Part shown: in pieces, positions 29,053 through 41,866 of the stretch
Numbering within the stretch: the first letter of the stretch is position 1
Layout of the letters: every line of letters starts with the position of its first letter
Source of the DNA: Antrodiella citrinella
Taxonomy: Eukaryota > Basidiomycota > Agaricomycetes > Polyporales > Steccherinaceae
Assembly: GCA_004802725.1 (NCBI GenBank)
Contig: SGPM01000005.1
Span: 62,001-126,000, forward strand
Length of the DNA: 64,000 nt
Direction: 5' to 3'
Position numbers and translations under genes: made by a program
Notes under the pieces: generated by a model
What the model was told of the DNA's origin: nothing
Database searches by the model: none
Seen by the model: the letters and a program-made list of their open reading frames with translations, nothing else

Positions 29053-32000
29053 ATGGTCCGGCCACAATCTTCAGCGGCGGGAGTGCTGGCTCTGCTCTCT
29101 GAACCAGAGCCCATTCTGAAAGAGCATGCCCTCAGAGCTTTGAATGCTCTCGTGCCTCAGTTCTGGGCTGAGATCTCGGAGCAAATCGAGCTAATGTGAG
29201 CTGTTATTTCTCGAATAACCTTCTACTGATCTCACATATCGTGGTACACAGTGAATCGTTATATGAAAGCCCGGAAGTCTCCAAGGACGCACACGACGCC
29301 GCCGCTTTGTTAGCGAGCAAAGTCTACTACTACTTGGGCGAATACGACGAGGCATTGTCCTTTGCATTGGGTGCTGGGACAGCTTTCGAAGCCGAGGCTG
29401 GTAACCCACTCTATGTTGAGTATGTGGAGACTGTCATCTGTGAGTTTCAGGGCTTCTGCATGCGCATACAATACTGACACTATGCCTGTGTACAGCCAAA
29501 GCCATCGACCGCTACGTCTCAGCCAGGAAGCAGGAGAAGGAAACAGAGGGTAAACTTGACCCCAAACTGCAAATTATCATCGAGGGCATCTTCAGGAAAT
29601 GTATTCGGGATGGCGAATACAAGCAGGTTCGTTCAGCTCATGTTCGACCTTCATAATTGGATCTGACATCATATCACCTCAGGCAATCGGTATAGCCCTC
29701 GAATCTCGGCGATTCGATGTCATCCAGCACGTCTACGACACCACGAAAGACGTTTCGCTGCTTTCCTACACCATGGAAGCCGTCCTGGACACTGGGTTTT
29801 CGCTTTCCTACCGGGACCAAGTCCTCAAATTCTTGCTCCCCTTGTTCCCTCCTCCCGCAAGCGAGAACACACACGTTCAATCCCTTTCTCGCATTCTCGT
29901 TACCCTCAGCTCATCTTCGCTCACGCTTCCGCTGCTGACGTCGCTCGTTCCCGGGAACAAGCTCCTGGCGTACCAATTTGCGTTCGATCTCGCGGAAGGT
30001 GGCTCGCAAGATTTCTTGGAGGCGATTAGGAATGACCTGCCGACTGGTGAAGGAGTACGTGTAATACTTGGGTACCTGGATATAATTGACCGTCCGTTTG
30101 TAGGATGAGGAAACTGTGTACGCGACGCTGCGCAAGATTTTGGGCGGACAGGAATCGGTCAAGCTGTTCTTGGAGTTCCTCAAGCTCAACAACAAGACAG
30201 ACATGCTGATTCTCAAGCACACGAAGGTATGCCCACTAGACCTTCACAGAGACAATCTGAGTTTAACCCGATCTATTGTAGGATTCATTGGAACCACGGT
30301 CATCAATATACCACAACGCGCTCACTCTCCAGAATGCGTTCATGCACGCCGGCACAACATCTGACGCCTTCCTCCGCGAGAACCTCGAATGGCTGGGATT
30401 GGCTTCAAACTGGTCCAAGTTTACCGCCACAGCAGCACTCGGTGTGATCCACAAAGGTCACTTCCAGGAGGGCATGAACATCCTCGGTCCCTACCTTCCC
30501 CAAGTAAACGCAGGGGAGAGCGGTATCCCTGGCGCTGCCTACTCCGAGGGAGGTGCTTTGTATGCGTTGGGTCTCATCCACGCTGGGTGCGGTAGCGGCC
30601 GTCAAGTCGAGGGATACCTGCGTGACGCCCTGAAGAATGCTGGAGCTGAAGTCGTCCAGCACGGTGCGGCGCTCGGTCTGGGTGTTGCTGGTATGGGTGG
30701 TATGAGCTCGGAGTCGTATGAGGACCTCAAGCAGGCGCTGTTCTCGTCTGATTCGGCGATTGCGGGTGAGGCGGCTGGGTATGCTATGGGTCTGGTCATG
30801 CTTGCGACCGGAAACGAGGATACGTCGGATGAGATGTTGACGTATGCGAAGGAGACGCAGCATGAGAAGATCATTCGTGGGCTGGCTATTGGTTTGGCGT
30901 TCACGTTCTATGGTCGTCAGGAGCAAGCGGACACTATGATTGCTAAATTGCTGGATGAGAAGGTATGTTTCATCGCACTAGAATAATCTCGCCGTAGCTG
31001 ATGGAGTTACAGGACCCGATTCTCCGATACGGTGGTGTCTATACGTTGGCTCTTGCCTACGCTGGTACAGCCAACAACGTCGCTGTCCGCAAGTTGCTGC
31101 ACATCGCTGTTTCTGATACGTCTGACGACGTCCGACGAGCGGCAGTGACGTCTCTGGCCTTCCTTCTATTCAAGAACCCGTCACATGTACCTCGTATCGT
31201 GCAGCTGCTTAGCGAGAGCTACAACCCACACGTACGATGTGGTGCCACTTTGGCACTCGGTATCGCTTGCGCAGGTACCGGTCTTCAGGTGAGGTTTTTG
31301 CAGTTGTCATAAAATGTGACACATACTTATTTGACCATTGTAGGATGCGATTGAGATCTTGGAGCCCATGACCAGAGACTCCGTTGATTTCGTTCGTCAG
31401 GGAGCTTTCATCGCTCTCGGTATGATCCTCGTCGAACAATCCGAAGCCTCTTCTCCGTCCCTCGCCTCCACCCGTGCTCTGTATCACAAAATCATTGCTG
31501 ATAAACATGAGGACCCCATGGCTCGTTTCGGTGCTGCTCTCGGCCAGGGCCTCATCGACGCTGGTGGTCGTAATGTCACTATTAGCCTGGCCAGTCGTGC
31601 GGGAACGACGAACACGAGAGCTATCGTGGGCATGGTGCTGTTCTGCCAGTTCTGGTATTGGTACCCTCTGGCACATTGCGCTGCTTTGGCGTTTGAGCCA
31701 ACTGGTATTGTGGGTGTTGATGGCGAGTTGAAGGTGCGAACGTTTGATTTGCTTGTGCAAGCATGTTGTTGATGGTTTTTGTGTTAGGCTCCCAAATTCG
31801 ACTTCATCTCAAACGCAAGACCGAGCTTGTTCGCTTACCCGTCGCCTACGAAAGCCCCGAAGAAGGAGACCGTGACTAAAGTCGCGACTGCAGTTCTGTC
31901 CACTACCGCAAGGGCGAAGGCAAGGGAAAAGAAGAAAGCTGCCGAGGAGGAGGCGATGGACACGGTAAGTGGTTTTGGCCTAAGCACTCGAGAATTGCTA

Positions 32001-32630
32001 TTCTGATCTTAGTTACCAGGATGAGAAGGCTGAGAAGAAGAAGGAAGTGGATGTCGACATGAAAGCTGATGACGCTGCGCCGTCCACGAAACATGGCGAT
32101 GTGTCTCCTCTGTCTGGGTCGTTGTCCAATCTCGCGGAAGGTACTACGGCAGTCGAGCCGAAACCGAAGCGCAAAGCGGAGCCGGCCTTCGAGACGCTGT
32201 CCAACTTCTCTCGTGTCATCCCTACTCAACTACCTTACCTGATCTTCCCCGCCGACGGACGATACCAACCCGTCCGGGCTGTCAGCACAACTCCTGCACT
32301 TGCAAAGGCGGCTACGTCCAAAGCGAGCATCCCAGCGCACTTGGTGACAAGACAGATGGGTGGTGGTGGAATTCTGATCGTCGCAGATCAATGGCCGGAC
32401 GAGCCAGCCGAGTTCATTCCCTTCACTACTGTTGTTGATCCCAATGCACCTGCACCTCCTGTCGCTGCCGCTGAGGGGACTGCTTCGGCCTCACAACCAC
32501 ATATCTCATTAGACGAGAGCGCACCGGAGGTTGGTCCTCCAGAGCCGTTCGAGGTTAGTCGGTTCTTCTGTCAATTTATTGTGCTCTTACTGATACACGC
32601 CCACAGTATCCATTTGACAATGACACGTAG
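29053..32630 (+). CDS. rpn2: 26S proteasome regulatory subunit RPN2 (PSMD1)
   Basis: The largest non-ATPase subunit of the 19S base, a scaffold that contacts RPN1, RPN13 and the ATPase ring. The start is [20 protein letters not shown] at 29053. The N-terminal helical region ([20 protein letters not shown]) leads into the proteasome/cyclosome repeats, seen as repeated [24 protein letters not shown] and [17 protein letters not shown] units, then [20 protein letters not shown]. Next come [20 protein letters not shown] and [20 protein letters not shown], both typical of the family, then a Lys/Glu-rich insert ([19 protein letters not shown]) and the C-terminal [13 protein letters not shown] and [21 protein letters not shown] final small exon gives YPFDNDT. 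The length is close to 1,000 residues, as expected. Confidence 0.95.
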
Positions 32631-32881
32631 GACGCAGATATTATGTAGACTTGTATTTCCTAATGTCTCCATTTCTTCTCAATCTCCCTTGAGCCTGAGT
32701 GAAAGCGTACGCGTCATGTGTGAACCAGGCGCCAAGACATATCGTGATCGTCATATCTCGTCATTCCAGTCTGTGAAAGCCAGTATGCTATTTATGTCTG
32801 GTGAGCTTTGCTCTGATAAATGATGCAGTCGAAGTTGATGCTCTGCTCTGCTCCAGTAGCCCACTACCAGACTCTGCAATC

Positions 32882-34023
32882 ATGTCAACTGCTTTGCGCC
32901 GTGTCGCTATCCTAGACGATTATCAGAAAGTCGCGTTCACGCTCGCCGATTGGGCTCCGTTGCAAGATCGAGTGTCGATTGACGTGTTTACCGACACTAT
33001 CTCTGACGAAGATGCTCTCGTTGCACGCTTGGAACCCTACAGCATCATTTGTGCCATGAGAGAACGCACGAAGTTCCGTGCTTCTCTGTTGGACAGGTTG
33101 CCCAACCTCAAGTTCATCGCGACGACGGGCATGAAGAATGCTGGTATCGACGTCGCGTATGCAAAGGTTATTCGTGCGCATATACCCTGTTCTTGCTGAG
33201 CTGACAAAAATCACATGTAGACGAAGGGCATTGTTGTGTCGGGGACAGGCGGGAGCGGCGACTCGACTACCGAGCACATCTGGGCGTTGATCCTGTCTAC
33301 AGCGAGATACATCGTCACTGAACATGCTGGTGTACGCGCAAGTAGGCAGCTGTGGCAGTCCACTATTCCTGTTGGTCTCCAAGGGAAGACCTTGGGCCTC
33401 GTCGGTGTCGGCAAATTGGGCCAGAAAACCGCCAAGGTGAGCCTCATCGGACGGGACGAATGTGAAGCTGTACTGACGGAGACGTAAAGATTGCGCAGGT
33501 CTTCGGTATGAAGGTCATTGGATGGTCTCCGCATTTGACCCGGGAGCGTGCAGAGGCAGCGGGGGTCGGCTTCGTGGAGACGAAAGCGGAGCTGCTGCAA
33601 AGCAGTGACATAGTTTCGATCCAGATGGTCCTGTCCGAGAGTACTGTACATCTCATCAAGGCGGAGGACTTGGCTCTGCTGAAACCCTCTGCAATCTTCA
33701 TCAACACGTCCCGGGGACCGTTGGTAGATGAGGACGCCTTGGTGGAGGTGCTGCAGAAGAAGAAGATTGCGGCCGCTGGGTTGGACGTGTTTGACCTTGA
33801 GCCTCTGCCACTCGACCATCCTTTGAGAGGGTTGGACAATGTGACCTTGAGTCCACACATGGGTTACGTGAGTGATGACAATTATAAGGTGAGCCTCTTG
33901 ACGCGAAAAGACACGTTGTGAACAACAATGACATTCATGAACCACCCGCAGGTCTTTTGGGCGCACACGGTAGAGAACATTGTTGCATTCTTGGACGGAT
34001 CGGCGAAGAGGGTGATTGTGTAG
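32882..34023 (+). CDS. D-isomer-specific 2-hydroxyacid dehydrogenase
   Basis: An NAD(P)-dependent D-2-hydroxyacid dehydrogenase. The start is MSTALRRVAILDDYQKVAFT at 32882. About four exons join. The catalytic domain has IICAMRERTKFRASLLDRLP followed by NLKFIATTGMKNAGIDV. The cofactor domain begins with the Rossmann motif LGLVGVGKLGQKTAKIAQVF. The signature GFVETKAELLQSSDIVSIQM follows, then LSESTVHLIKAEDLALLKPS and INTSRGPLVDEDALVEVLQ, which carries the catalytic Arg. The end has GLDVFDLEPLPLDHPLRGLD, providing the Glu, and LSPHMGYVSDDNY, providing the His. The substrate cannot be told; phosphoglycerate or glyoxylate/hydroxypyruvate reductase types are alternatives, but no ACT regulatory domain is present. 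Confidence 0.92.
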
Positions 34024-34235
34024 ATGCAGAATAAGAAAGAAACAATTGTACTGTACATGAGCGTGTGGAATGAGCGTGCGTGTCACGCGTCTGTCACGTC
34101 TCGAGTGTGACTTCCTTTGTGGAACCTACCGCCTCTCTCGCGCGAGGCATCCCAGATCAAAGCTCGCGAGTACTTAAAGGTTATTCGCCTCTTCTTCCTT
34201 CCTCTTTTCATCCATCACTCCCGTACACCGCAATC

Positions 34236-36135
34236 ATGGACACTCGTGTTGCCAGTCGCAGGAATGGTACGTGCGATCTCATATTCTCCTGTCTCCTCTG
34301 TTATCTCGCCAAATCTGTGTTTCTGAGACGCCGCCTTTCGCAGAATATAAAAGCAAGGGTGCCCTGAAGCAGGACGACCTTCGTCGTCGTCGCGAGGAGC
34401 AGCAGGTCGAGATTAGACGGCAGAAGCGAGAAGAGAATATCACAAAAAGGAGAAATTTCTTGCCTTCGACCGGCGGCGACTCCGACGATGAGGGTGCCGC
34501 CACTAACTGGGAGTCACCCGTACGTCCGATCAGCTCTTCAGCTATCCTTTTCGATAGATAGCTCATAAGTATGTTCTACAGTTAGCAGACGATATGATTC
34601 AAGGTGTCTTCTCCGATGACGCCGATCGTCAGCTGGATGCGACTACCAAATTCCGGAAATTGTTGTCCAAGGAGAAGAACCCTCCCATCGAACGCGTCAT
34701 TGAGTGCGGCGTTGTACCACGCTTTGTTCAGTTCTTGCAAGGCGACAACCCCATGCTTCAGGTACGCGATTTTGTGAGATTTTAGAAGAACACTCTGAAT
34801 GAACAGAATATCTAGTTTGAAGCTGCTTGGGCTCTCACGAACATCGCTTCAGGTACTGCAGACCACACCCAAGTCGTGATCAAAGCCAACGCTGTCCCCG
34901 AATTCATCAAACTCCTCTCATCGCCTGTCCTTGATGTCCGCGAACAAGCTGTCTGGGCTCTTGGGAACATTGCGGGTGACAGCCCTCAGTGCCGGGACTA
35001 CGTTCTGCAGCAGGGCGCTCTGCGACCGCTCTTGGCTCTGTTGAGCGAGAACCACAAGCTGAGCATGCTCAGGAATGCGACTTGGACTTTGAGCAACTTC
35101 TGCAGGGGAAAATCTCCTCAACCGGATTGGGAGCTCGTAAGTGACCCTATTCCATTCTGTCTGCCCAGCCATCTCACGACCACTTTAGATCTCTCCCGCT
35201 CTCACAGTACTCACGAAGCTTATCTACTCGCTCGACGACGAGATCCTCATTGATGCTTGCTGGGCTATTTCTTATTTGTCGGATGGCTCCAACGATAAGA
35301 TCCAAGCTGTAATCGAATCTGGTGTCTGCCGAAGACTCGTTGATCTCCTTATGCACCCCTCCACTTCCGTGCAAACCCCCGCTCTCCGTTCCGTTGGTAA
35401 CATCGTTACTGGTGACGACCTCCAGACGCAAGTTGTCATCACGTCAGGTGCTCTGCAAGCTCTTCTATCCCTGCTGTCATCTCCCAAGGACGGTATCAGG
35501 AAGGAGGCCTGCTGGACGATCTCGAATGTTACAGCCGGATCCCCTCCTCAGATTCAGTCTGTCATTGACGCCAACATCATCCCTCCCCTCATCCATATTC
35601 TCCAGAATGCTGACTTCAAGACGAAGAAGGAGGCTTGCTGGGCGATTTCCAACGCGACTTCTGGTGGTCTCCAGGAGCCATCGCAGATCCGTTACCTTGT
35701 GGCTCAGGGCTGCATCAAGCCTCTGTGTGACCTGCTTACCATGATGGACAACAAGATCATCCAGGTTGCACTTGACGGTCTGGATAACATTTTGAAAGTC
35801 GGAGAGATGGACAAGCAGGCGGGTGGTCCGGGGGCGGTCAACCAATACGCGGCGTTTGTGGAGGAGGCCGGAGGAATGGTCACGATCCACAACCTCCAAC
35901 AGCATGACAATTTGGATATCTACAAGAAGGCGTTCAACATGATGGACAAGTACTTCCCCGACGACGAGGAAGTCGACGCTGGTATCACCGCCCCCACTGT
36001 CGATGCCACCGGTGCTTTCGCGGTATGCCACTTGTTTTCGCTCTGCATTGCATTTTCATGACTGAGACTATGTCTTTTCAGTTCAACCAGGATGGTGCTG
36101 CACCACCACCTGGAGGTTTCAGCTTTGGACAGTAG
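34236..36135 (+). CDS. srp1: Importin alpha (karyopherin alpha)
   Basis: The adaptor that binds classical nuclear localisation signals and importin beta. The N-terminus ([20 protein letters not shown], then [20 protein letters not shown]) is the basic importin-beta-binding domain, split by an intron after [10 protein letters not shown]. Armadillo repeats follow, with the NLS-binding Trp-Asn pairs: [113 protein letters not shown] and [20 protein letters not shown]. The acidic C-terminal arm ([20 protein letters not shown]) and a final GGFSFGQ complete it. The length, about 530 residues, is normal. Confidence 0.97.
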
Positions 36136-36387
36136 GCAGAGGATCGACTGGTTTCCGAATTCCTTGTGTTATCGCGGTCATGTAGCGTCCCTTTGTGAGT
36201 CTGTTGAGAGCAGTATTACTGTACAGAAGACAGTTGTGAAATTACATCCCGTTCCCCTCTCTTGAGTCGTCTTGTTATGTATACATGAACACAGATTTTC
36301 GAATGGAGTAAAATGCGAGTACACTGCCAAATATTCATACAAGATCATCAGCGCCTCTTCATAGCATGTTTACATCGCACTCTGACT

Positions 36388-36878
36388 ATGGCGTCCCAGA
36401 TCCTACCTCTAGGTACGTATACAACGTAGTTTGTCCCCTCATACGTTCATCTGATTGGATGTCTGGTCTCAGAACTGATTGATAGGTGTATTGGCTCGCG
36501 GATATGGGTGGTCATGAAAACTGACCGCGAATTCACCGGCACTCTGACCGGCTTCGATGATTTCGTTAGTGAGTACATTCACATCGCGATGAAGGAGCTT
36601 TGCTCATATCATTCTTTTTGCTATAGACATGGTCCTAGAGGACGTCACAGAATAGTACGTCCGCTGTCTCCACTCTTGACGAGGGCTGATGGCACTGAAT
36701 CCATACCCTTGTGCAGTGAGATCACGCCACAAGGGACGAAGAAAACAAAGCTTGCACAGACTCTCCTGAATGGCAACAACATCTGCATGGTATGCTTGTA
36801 CAGCTCTCATCTTTGCACATAATCTGACGAACACTGGAGCAGCTCATTCCTGGCAGCAATGGACCAGAAGATGCATGA
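36388..36878 (+). CDS. lsm5: LSM5, U6 snRNA-associated Sm-like protein
   Basis: Five short exons encode about 90 residues: [80 protein letters not shown], then GPEDA. The Sm1 motif ([28 protein letters not shown]) and the Sm2 motif ([13 protein letters not shown]) are both intact. LSM5 is part of the LSM1-7 ring in mRNA decay and the LSM2-8 ring on U6 snRNA. The intron placement inside such a small gene and the short exons are typical here. Confidence 0.95.
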
Positions 36879-37270
36879 GACGGTCGTATGTCCTGGGGAT
36901 ATGGGACTGACGGAGCATGAGACACAACAACTTTTCCCTCAGGCTGCTCCGGGTTTTCGACCTTGTCGCAACGATGTATGTATAACCAGTTGCGCTCGAA
37001 TATCAATGTGAAGTTACAAATTGGAACACGATCGTATCGAGGACTCGGAGGGGAGGGTACGGCGTCGCGGAAAATGATGATATTTGTGTCTACTCTCCAG
37101 GAGGTTTCAATTACTGCGCATATCAGGATATTTACAGAGTGTACAATATCATTGCTTTCACAAGGTCTTCCTTGTCGCAGGCAGGCGTCAGTTCATCACC
37201 GTAAAGTCATCGAAGCGCCTTGTATTGCCATACCTGCCTTGCTCTCAACGTCCACGTCTATTCTGTTCCG
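36879..37270. other. Intergenic region
   Basis: No gene is seen. Open frames on both strands are short and lack conserved-looking segments. It holds the LSM5 3' flank and the bS16m promoter. Confidence 0.55.
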
Positions 37271-37636
37271 ATGGCAGTCCGTCTTCGTCTCGCTCTCTCG
37301 GGACAACGTCACAATCGCATATGCCACATCGTCGCGTCGCACAACCATCTTCGTCGTGACGGAAAACCAATAGAAACGCTTGGCGTTTTCAACCCTCACC
37401 TGGGTCCCGGGGAGAACACCAGAAAGATTGAGTGGAGTGCGGATCGCATACGGTATTGGTTGGGAGTAGGTGCGCTTCCTACTCCTGCGGTGTCTAGACT
37501 GCTGGCATTGGTACGTTGGACTTGTGTATGTGACCTGATTTCGGTGTTAACATGTGGCGTCTAGGGTCAGCTCACAAAGCCTGCTTCTATGTCGTCGCCA
37601 CGAAAAGAGGCTAAAACCCTCCCTAAGCACCCATGA
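37271..37636 (+). CDS. mrps16: Mitochondrial small-subunit ribosomal protein bS16m
   Basis: Two exons encode about 105 residues, starting MAVRLRLALSGQRHNRICHI. The bacterial S16 signature is clear: VRLRLALSGQRHNRICHIV, DGKPIETLGVFNPHLGP and DRIRYWLGVGALPTPAVSRL. The second exon adds GQLTKPASMSSPRKEAKTLP and KHP. The length is close to fungal mitochondrial S16, and the basic N-terminus probably serves for import without a separate presequence. Confidence 0.92.
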
Positions 37637-37828
37637 AGTGCTTCAATACTCAGGGAGAGATTGGTCGTCTCACGACTACAGAAGCTCACAACAGGACAAA
37701 GATGCAAAGGAGGGGAAGACGGGTTGGGCACGCGACCGAAGTATACATCATAAGGAGGTCTGGAAAGCGATATGGTCAATCCAATTTTGGGCTATTCTAC
37801 ACAATATCCTAAGGTCACGGATGGTTCG

Positions 37829-38722
37829 TCATGACGCTGCGACCTCTTGCAGAAGATCCACGATATCCTGGTGCTCTGCAATACGAGCCAGTTCTATAGC
37901 CGTAAACTCATCAGGATCCTGCGCAATTTGCAATGCTCAGTGAGGACCGACGGTATATGACAATCGTTCTCACCTTGAGATCTAAGTCCACATCCTTGGT
38001 TAAGAGGAGCTGGACGACCGGAAGATGACCTCTGTCGCTCGCTAGATGCAGCGGAGTATAACCCTGCAGACAAATGAGACTAGTGTACGCAGTGAGCGTA
38101 TCGAAAGGAGACCTCACATATTCATCAACTTCATTGAGGTCAGTTGTGGGTTGTAACTGCAAGATTGCGCGCAATCCTTCAACGTCTCCGGTCATGGCAA
38201 AGCCGTGAAGAGTTTCTGCTTCTCTGTCTTCTGCATCTGCTGCAGCCATTGTGCTGACATGGTTGCCTAAGCCTCCGCCCGAACTTCCTTCGCTTGTTTC
38301 TTCGTTATCCCAGATATCTTCATCGTCCTCACTGGGTTTCGCATCCGAAGATTTCTGTGCATCGTTCAGTTGTGTCCCTTCAACCCACCCGAGCTCCCGT
38401 GCAAGCTGCAGATATCGTTCTTCGGCTTCTTCGTCTCGCTCTCCATAAGTGGTCTCTGTCTGCTTCCATGCATCCCACTTGGCTCGGCCTGTGATGTTGA
38501 ATATAGATGGTCTTGCTGAGTTGGGAGAATGTGATATCGTGAGGTATTTGAAGAGACCGTAAAGCTGTCCACGACGGCCGATCAGGCAGAGTCTCAAAGA
38601 AAGACGAGCGAGAGACTTTGGACCTCTAATTTGATTGTATCTGATACTCTGGAAAGAGACGGCGAATTTGAAAGATGCGATGCAGCTTCTCGAAATTGCA
38701 GAGACGGTAGGAAGCTCGACAT
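37829..38722 (-). CDS. Acyl-CoA-binding domain plus ankyrin repeat protein (ACBD6-like)
   Basis: Start MSSFLPSLQFREAASHLSNS at 38722. The N-terminal acyl-CoA-binding domain has the signature ELYGLFKYLTISHSPNSARP, with GRAKWDAWKQTETTYGERDE and the expected basic residues. A Ser/acidic linker (SEDDEDIWDNEETSEGSSGG) follows. Two C-terminal ankyrin repeats are seen: LHGFAMTGDVEGLRAILQL and YTPLHLASDRGHLPVVQLLL; the last exon gives DPDEFTAIELARIAEHQDIV and DLLQEVAAS. Joining the first two exons needs a weak donor, GTCCAA. This domain order matches human ACBD6 and fungal relatives, which bind acyl-CoA and modulate lipid acylation. Its stop lies 193 bases from the bS16m stop. Confidence 0.88.
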
Positions 38723-38854
38723 TGTAGCAAGTGGTGCGAAACAGAGCTAACCAGTGATCGAGCGCAAGCTTGGTGTCTACTCAGATGGGAAACATTGGAA
38801 ATAGCCATGCTTATCATTAAGAGTGAGTACACTACGTCAGGGAATGCCCATTTC

Positions 38855-39877
38855 CTATGGTATAGCTGTTGAACCGCGAGGTTGCGCCGAAGAGGACTCT
38901 AACCCCCTTGCTGCAACTTTTTCTACGACCAAGTCTGCCTCTAATCCACCCATTTGGTCACAGACTCTCATCGCATGTTCATGGAAAACATCGTTCAAGC
39001 CTATCGCTGTCCCTGGCAGTAGGATGTGGGGCAAGATGCGAGTGTGGAAAATTCGGTGGGTAATATCTCCACCCTGCAGAATGCTGTGATCAGCATACAG
39101 CGTTAGGTATGAAACGCAGCCAACTCACATGTTGGTGATAGATCCCTCCAACCACCGCTTCCACAGCACTTCCCTGGACCTTGTACAAACCAACAGACCG
39201 TGATACTTTTGGCGAGAGTCTTGAGAAATCTCCGTCCGCGCTGTCCACCTCAGGATCCACCTTGACCGGTGACCACTTCAGCACACGACCCAGCTCCCAC
39301 TTCGGTGCAACATGTTCTCCCAAGATATAAGTGTTGAGAGTTCGCTCCGCAATCAACTCGTAGTCGTGACTTGACTCTAATGAGGGTGCAGAATGCAGGA
39401 AGAGCATCAGGTACGAGTTTAGTACGCGTCGGCCTGTGGTACAGAATGTCAGTAAGTGCCAGTGAAATGACCGGCAATGAACGCACCAATAAAGCTTATA
39501 CGAGCATTGTTACTGACAGAGGCATCCCGATGACTGCTATGCGTCAAGACACGGGTGGCCAACTCGGGAGGAAATTTGAGGGGCGAGAAGACATTGTTCA
39601 AGTGGTTTGCGAGTCGTGACGCTGAAGCTTCTGCAACATCCCTGCTTGAGCTTTCATAATCTGAGTCAGGTTGACCGGATGAGAATGTCCGTCTAAAGTG
39701 CCGTGAAGAGGGAAGGGTGACAGTGGGTCTTGACCGGGTCAAGACTGCTACAAGGCCGAGAGTGAGCAGTGAATTACTTCTCAATGCACCAAGCGTACCT
39801 GCTGGTCGAACCGCCGACTTCCAATGTCGTGAAAGCCCGTGGATGGCTGCACGACTGCACGACGCGATCTGTGACAT
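38855..39877 (-). CDS. mrpl15: Mitochondrial large-subunit ribosomal protein mL57, RNase III-like
   Basis: The start is the ATG at 39877 (MSQIASCSRAAIHGLSRHWK); the open frame upstream has no ATG. A mitochondrial targeting sequence follows. The body is an RNase III-like fold: FPPELATRVLTHSSHRDASV, NNARISFIGRRVLNSYLMLF, LHSAPSLESSHDYELIAERT, LNTYILGEHVAPKWELGRVL and AVEAVVGGIYHQHGGDITHR. The acidic catalytic residues of true RNase III are not evident, as in the ribosomal members. The closest role is mL57 (yeast MRPL15); mL44 (MRPL3) is an alternative. The gene ends QPRGSTAIP. An E-box CACGTG lies at 39965-39970, about 90 bases upstream of the ATG. Confidence 0.75.
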
Positions 39878-40228
39878 GAAGAGCAATGTATGTACACAGG
39901 AAGTAGAGGCCAGCGGTCAAGTCGTTTACACAGACCGTAAGCGCCGCCAGCAGAAAAGCACGATCACGTGCGTATTAGCGCCCATACAAGATGGTCCTGG
40001 TGTGAGGTTGGAGTAATGGCACCGTGTAGGTAACTAAGAAGGTCGATAACGACCACTAGGATGGACTATCGCATAAGGGTAAAATGGGCATCTCGTATTG
40101 GAATAATCTATAGAAATATAGCTACGCTCTAGAGCACACAAACCTCTACCAAGATTCAAGCTTGCATGGGTAACACGAAAGGCAATACGATAGCTCTTGC
40201 GCCGGGAAGGTTAATGAGACTCTACGAC
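39878..40228. other. Intergenic region with CACGTG
   Basis: No gene is seen. It contains a CACGTG palindrome at 39965-39970 near the mL57 start. The remainder is the succinyl-CoA ligase 3' flank. Confidence 0.55.
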
Positions 40229-41593
40229 CTATACGAGGCCAGCTGCTTTCATAGCCTAGAAATTGTAAGTCAAGTGGGCTCTTCCAATGCATAACACACT
40301 GCTCACCTTCAACATCTCAGAACCAATCTTGGCGGGGCTGTCAGTGACGATGGCGCCGGCTTTCTCGAGGGCGGCTACCTTGTCGGAAGCGGCACCTGTA
40401 TGTAATACGCTCAGTAATCTGTATAGAGACGGGCTTTCACAGAAATGCGCACCTTTGCCACCAGAGATGATGGCACCTGCGTGACCCATACGTCTGCCGG
40501 GGGGCGCAGTGCGTCCTGCAATGAAGCCAACAACGGGTTTGGGGTGGGCCCGTGTCTTGTTGTACTTCTCGAGCCACTCTGCAGCCTCCTCCTCCATGGA
40601 ACCTCCGATCTCGCCGATGATGACGATACCTTGGGTGCCAGTTCAGCAACGTCACTCAGCCTACGTCAAATTGCAAAAGTTACCTTCGGTATTGGGGTCC
40701 TCAAGGAACAGCTTGATGACATCGATATGCTGGGTACCAGGGAAAGGATCTCCTCCGATACCGACGCACAGAGACTGACCGAGGCCAACACCAGTAGTCT
40801 GGGCAACGGCCTCGTAGGTGAGGGTACCGGAACGAGATACGATACCGATCTTTCCAGGCTTGTGGATATGTCCAGGCTGGATACCCATCTTGCAACCCAA
40901 TGGGTTGATGATACCCGGGCAGTTAGGTCCCACTAAACGAGACTTGGACTGGCTCTTGAGTGCGTTCATCACCTACATACAGACGCGTCACAAATAGCAG
41001 TCAACGTAGTATTTCGCCGTCACGTACCTTGATCTCATCGGACTGGGGGATACCCTCGGTAATGCAAACGATAAGGCCAATTTCATTCTCAATGGCCTCA
41101 ATGATGGCGTCGGCAGCGGAAGGAGGGGGGACGTAAAGAACGGTAGCCTCAGGTTGGACATCCCTCACGGCCTGCAGAACAGGTTAAAAGAGCGAAAAAC
41201 TGCTATGTCGTGAGTTACACACCTCCCTGACACTTCCGAAGACGGGTAGGCCAAGATGCGTTTGGCCTGCTTTCTTCGGTGACACACCGCCAACCATGTT
41301 GGTCCCATACGCAAGAGCTTCCCTGATGTGGAAAGTACCCTACATGCCCAATATCAGCAACCAGCGTGCACATACGCGTGTGCCACATACCGTCTTTCCT
41401 GTAAAGCCCTGGCATAATACTCTGGTATCCTTTCGAATGAGCAGGTTCTGTATTGTTGCCTCGTAGTTTTGACGGGCTGCAGAAGACGAGAATGCCCGGC
41501 GTCCAGCTATTTGTGCATGAGCATCTCCATCGAATGCATAGGCGAACTATGCTCACCGACGGACGCTACCGACTGTCCTGCACGTCCAAGCAT
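40229..41593 (-). CDS. lsc1: Succinyl-CoA ligase alpha subunit, mitochondrial
   Basis: The TCA-cycle enzyme subunit that carries the phosphohistidine and binds CoA. The start is [20 protein letters not shown] at 41593, a mitochondrial presequence spanning the first intron. The CoA-binding fold shows [100 protein letters not shown] and [20 protein letters not shown]. The ligase fold has [39 protein letters not shown] and the active-site histidine in [20 protein letters not shown]. The last tiny exon gives AMKAAGLV. Confidence 0.96.
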
Positions 41594-41866
41594 TGAAAGA
41601 GAGTAGAGAATATGATTTAGAGAGTCCGAGAAGCTGGTGTCTGGTCGGTACGTGCTGGCCGGGCGTCTGCCACAGTACACTCAATTTGTCCGTGTTGTGC
41701 CTGTGAGTAACAGCCCCTCAACCGCGCGGAAATTGTCGGGCAACACCAACAACAACGGCGCAGAGAGTTTACGAGCACTAGTCTACCTGAGTACATGTAC
41801 AACAGCATAGGGAGTTCTGTACACTAATCACACAATTCTACAGAGTTCCTTTTTACCTTCCTTCCC

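Noticed and set aside
39449..39886. Longer N-terminus for mL57 beginning upstream of 39877
   Set aside because: The upstream codon is TTG, not ATG; the presequence starts properly at MSQIASC.
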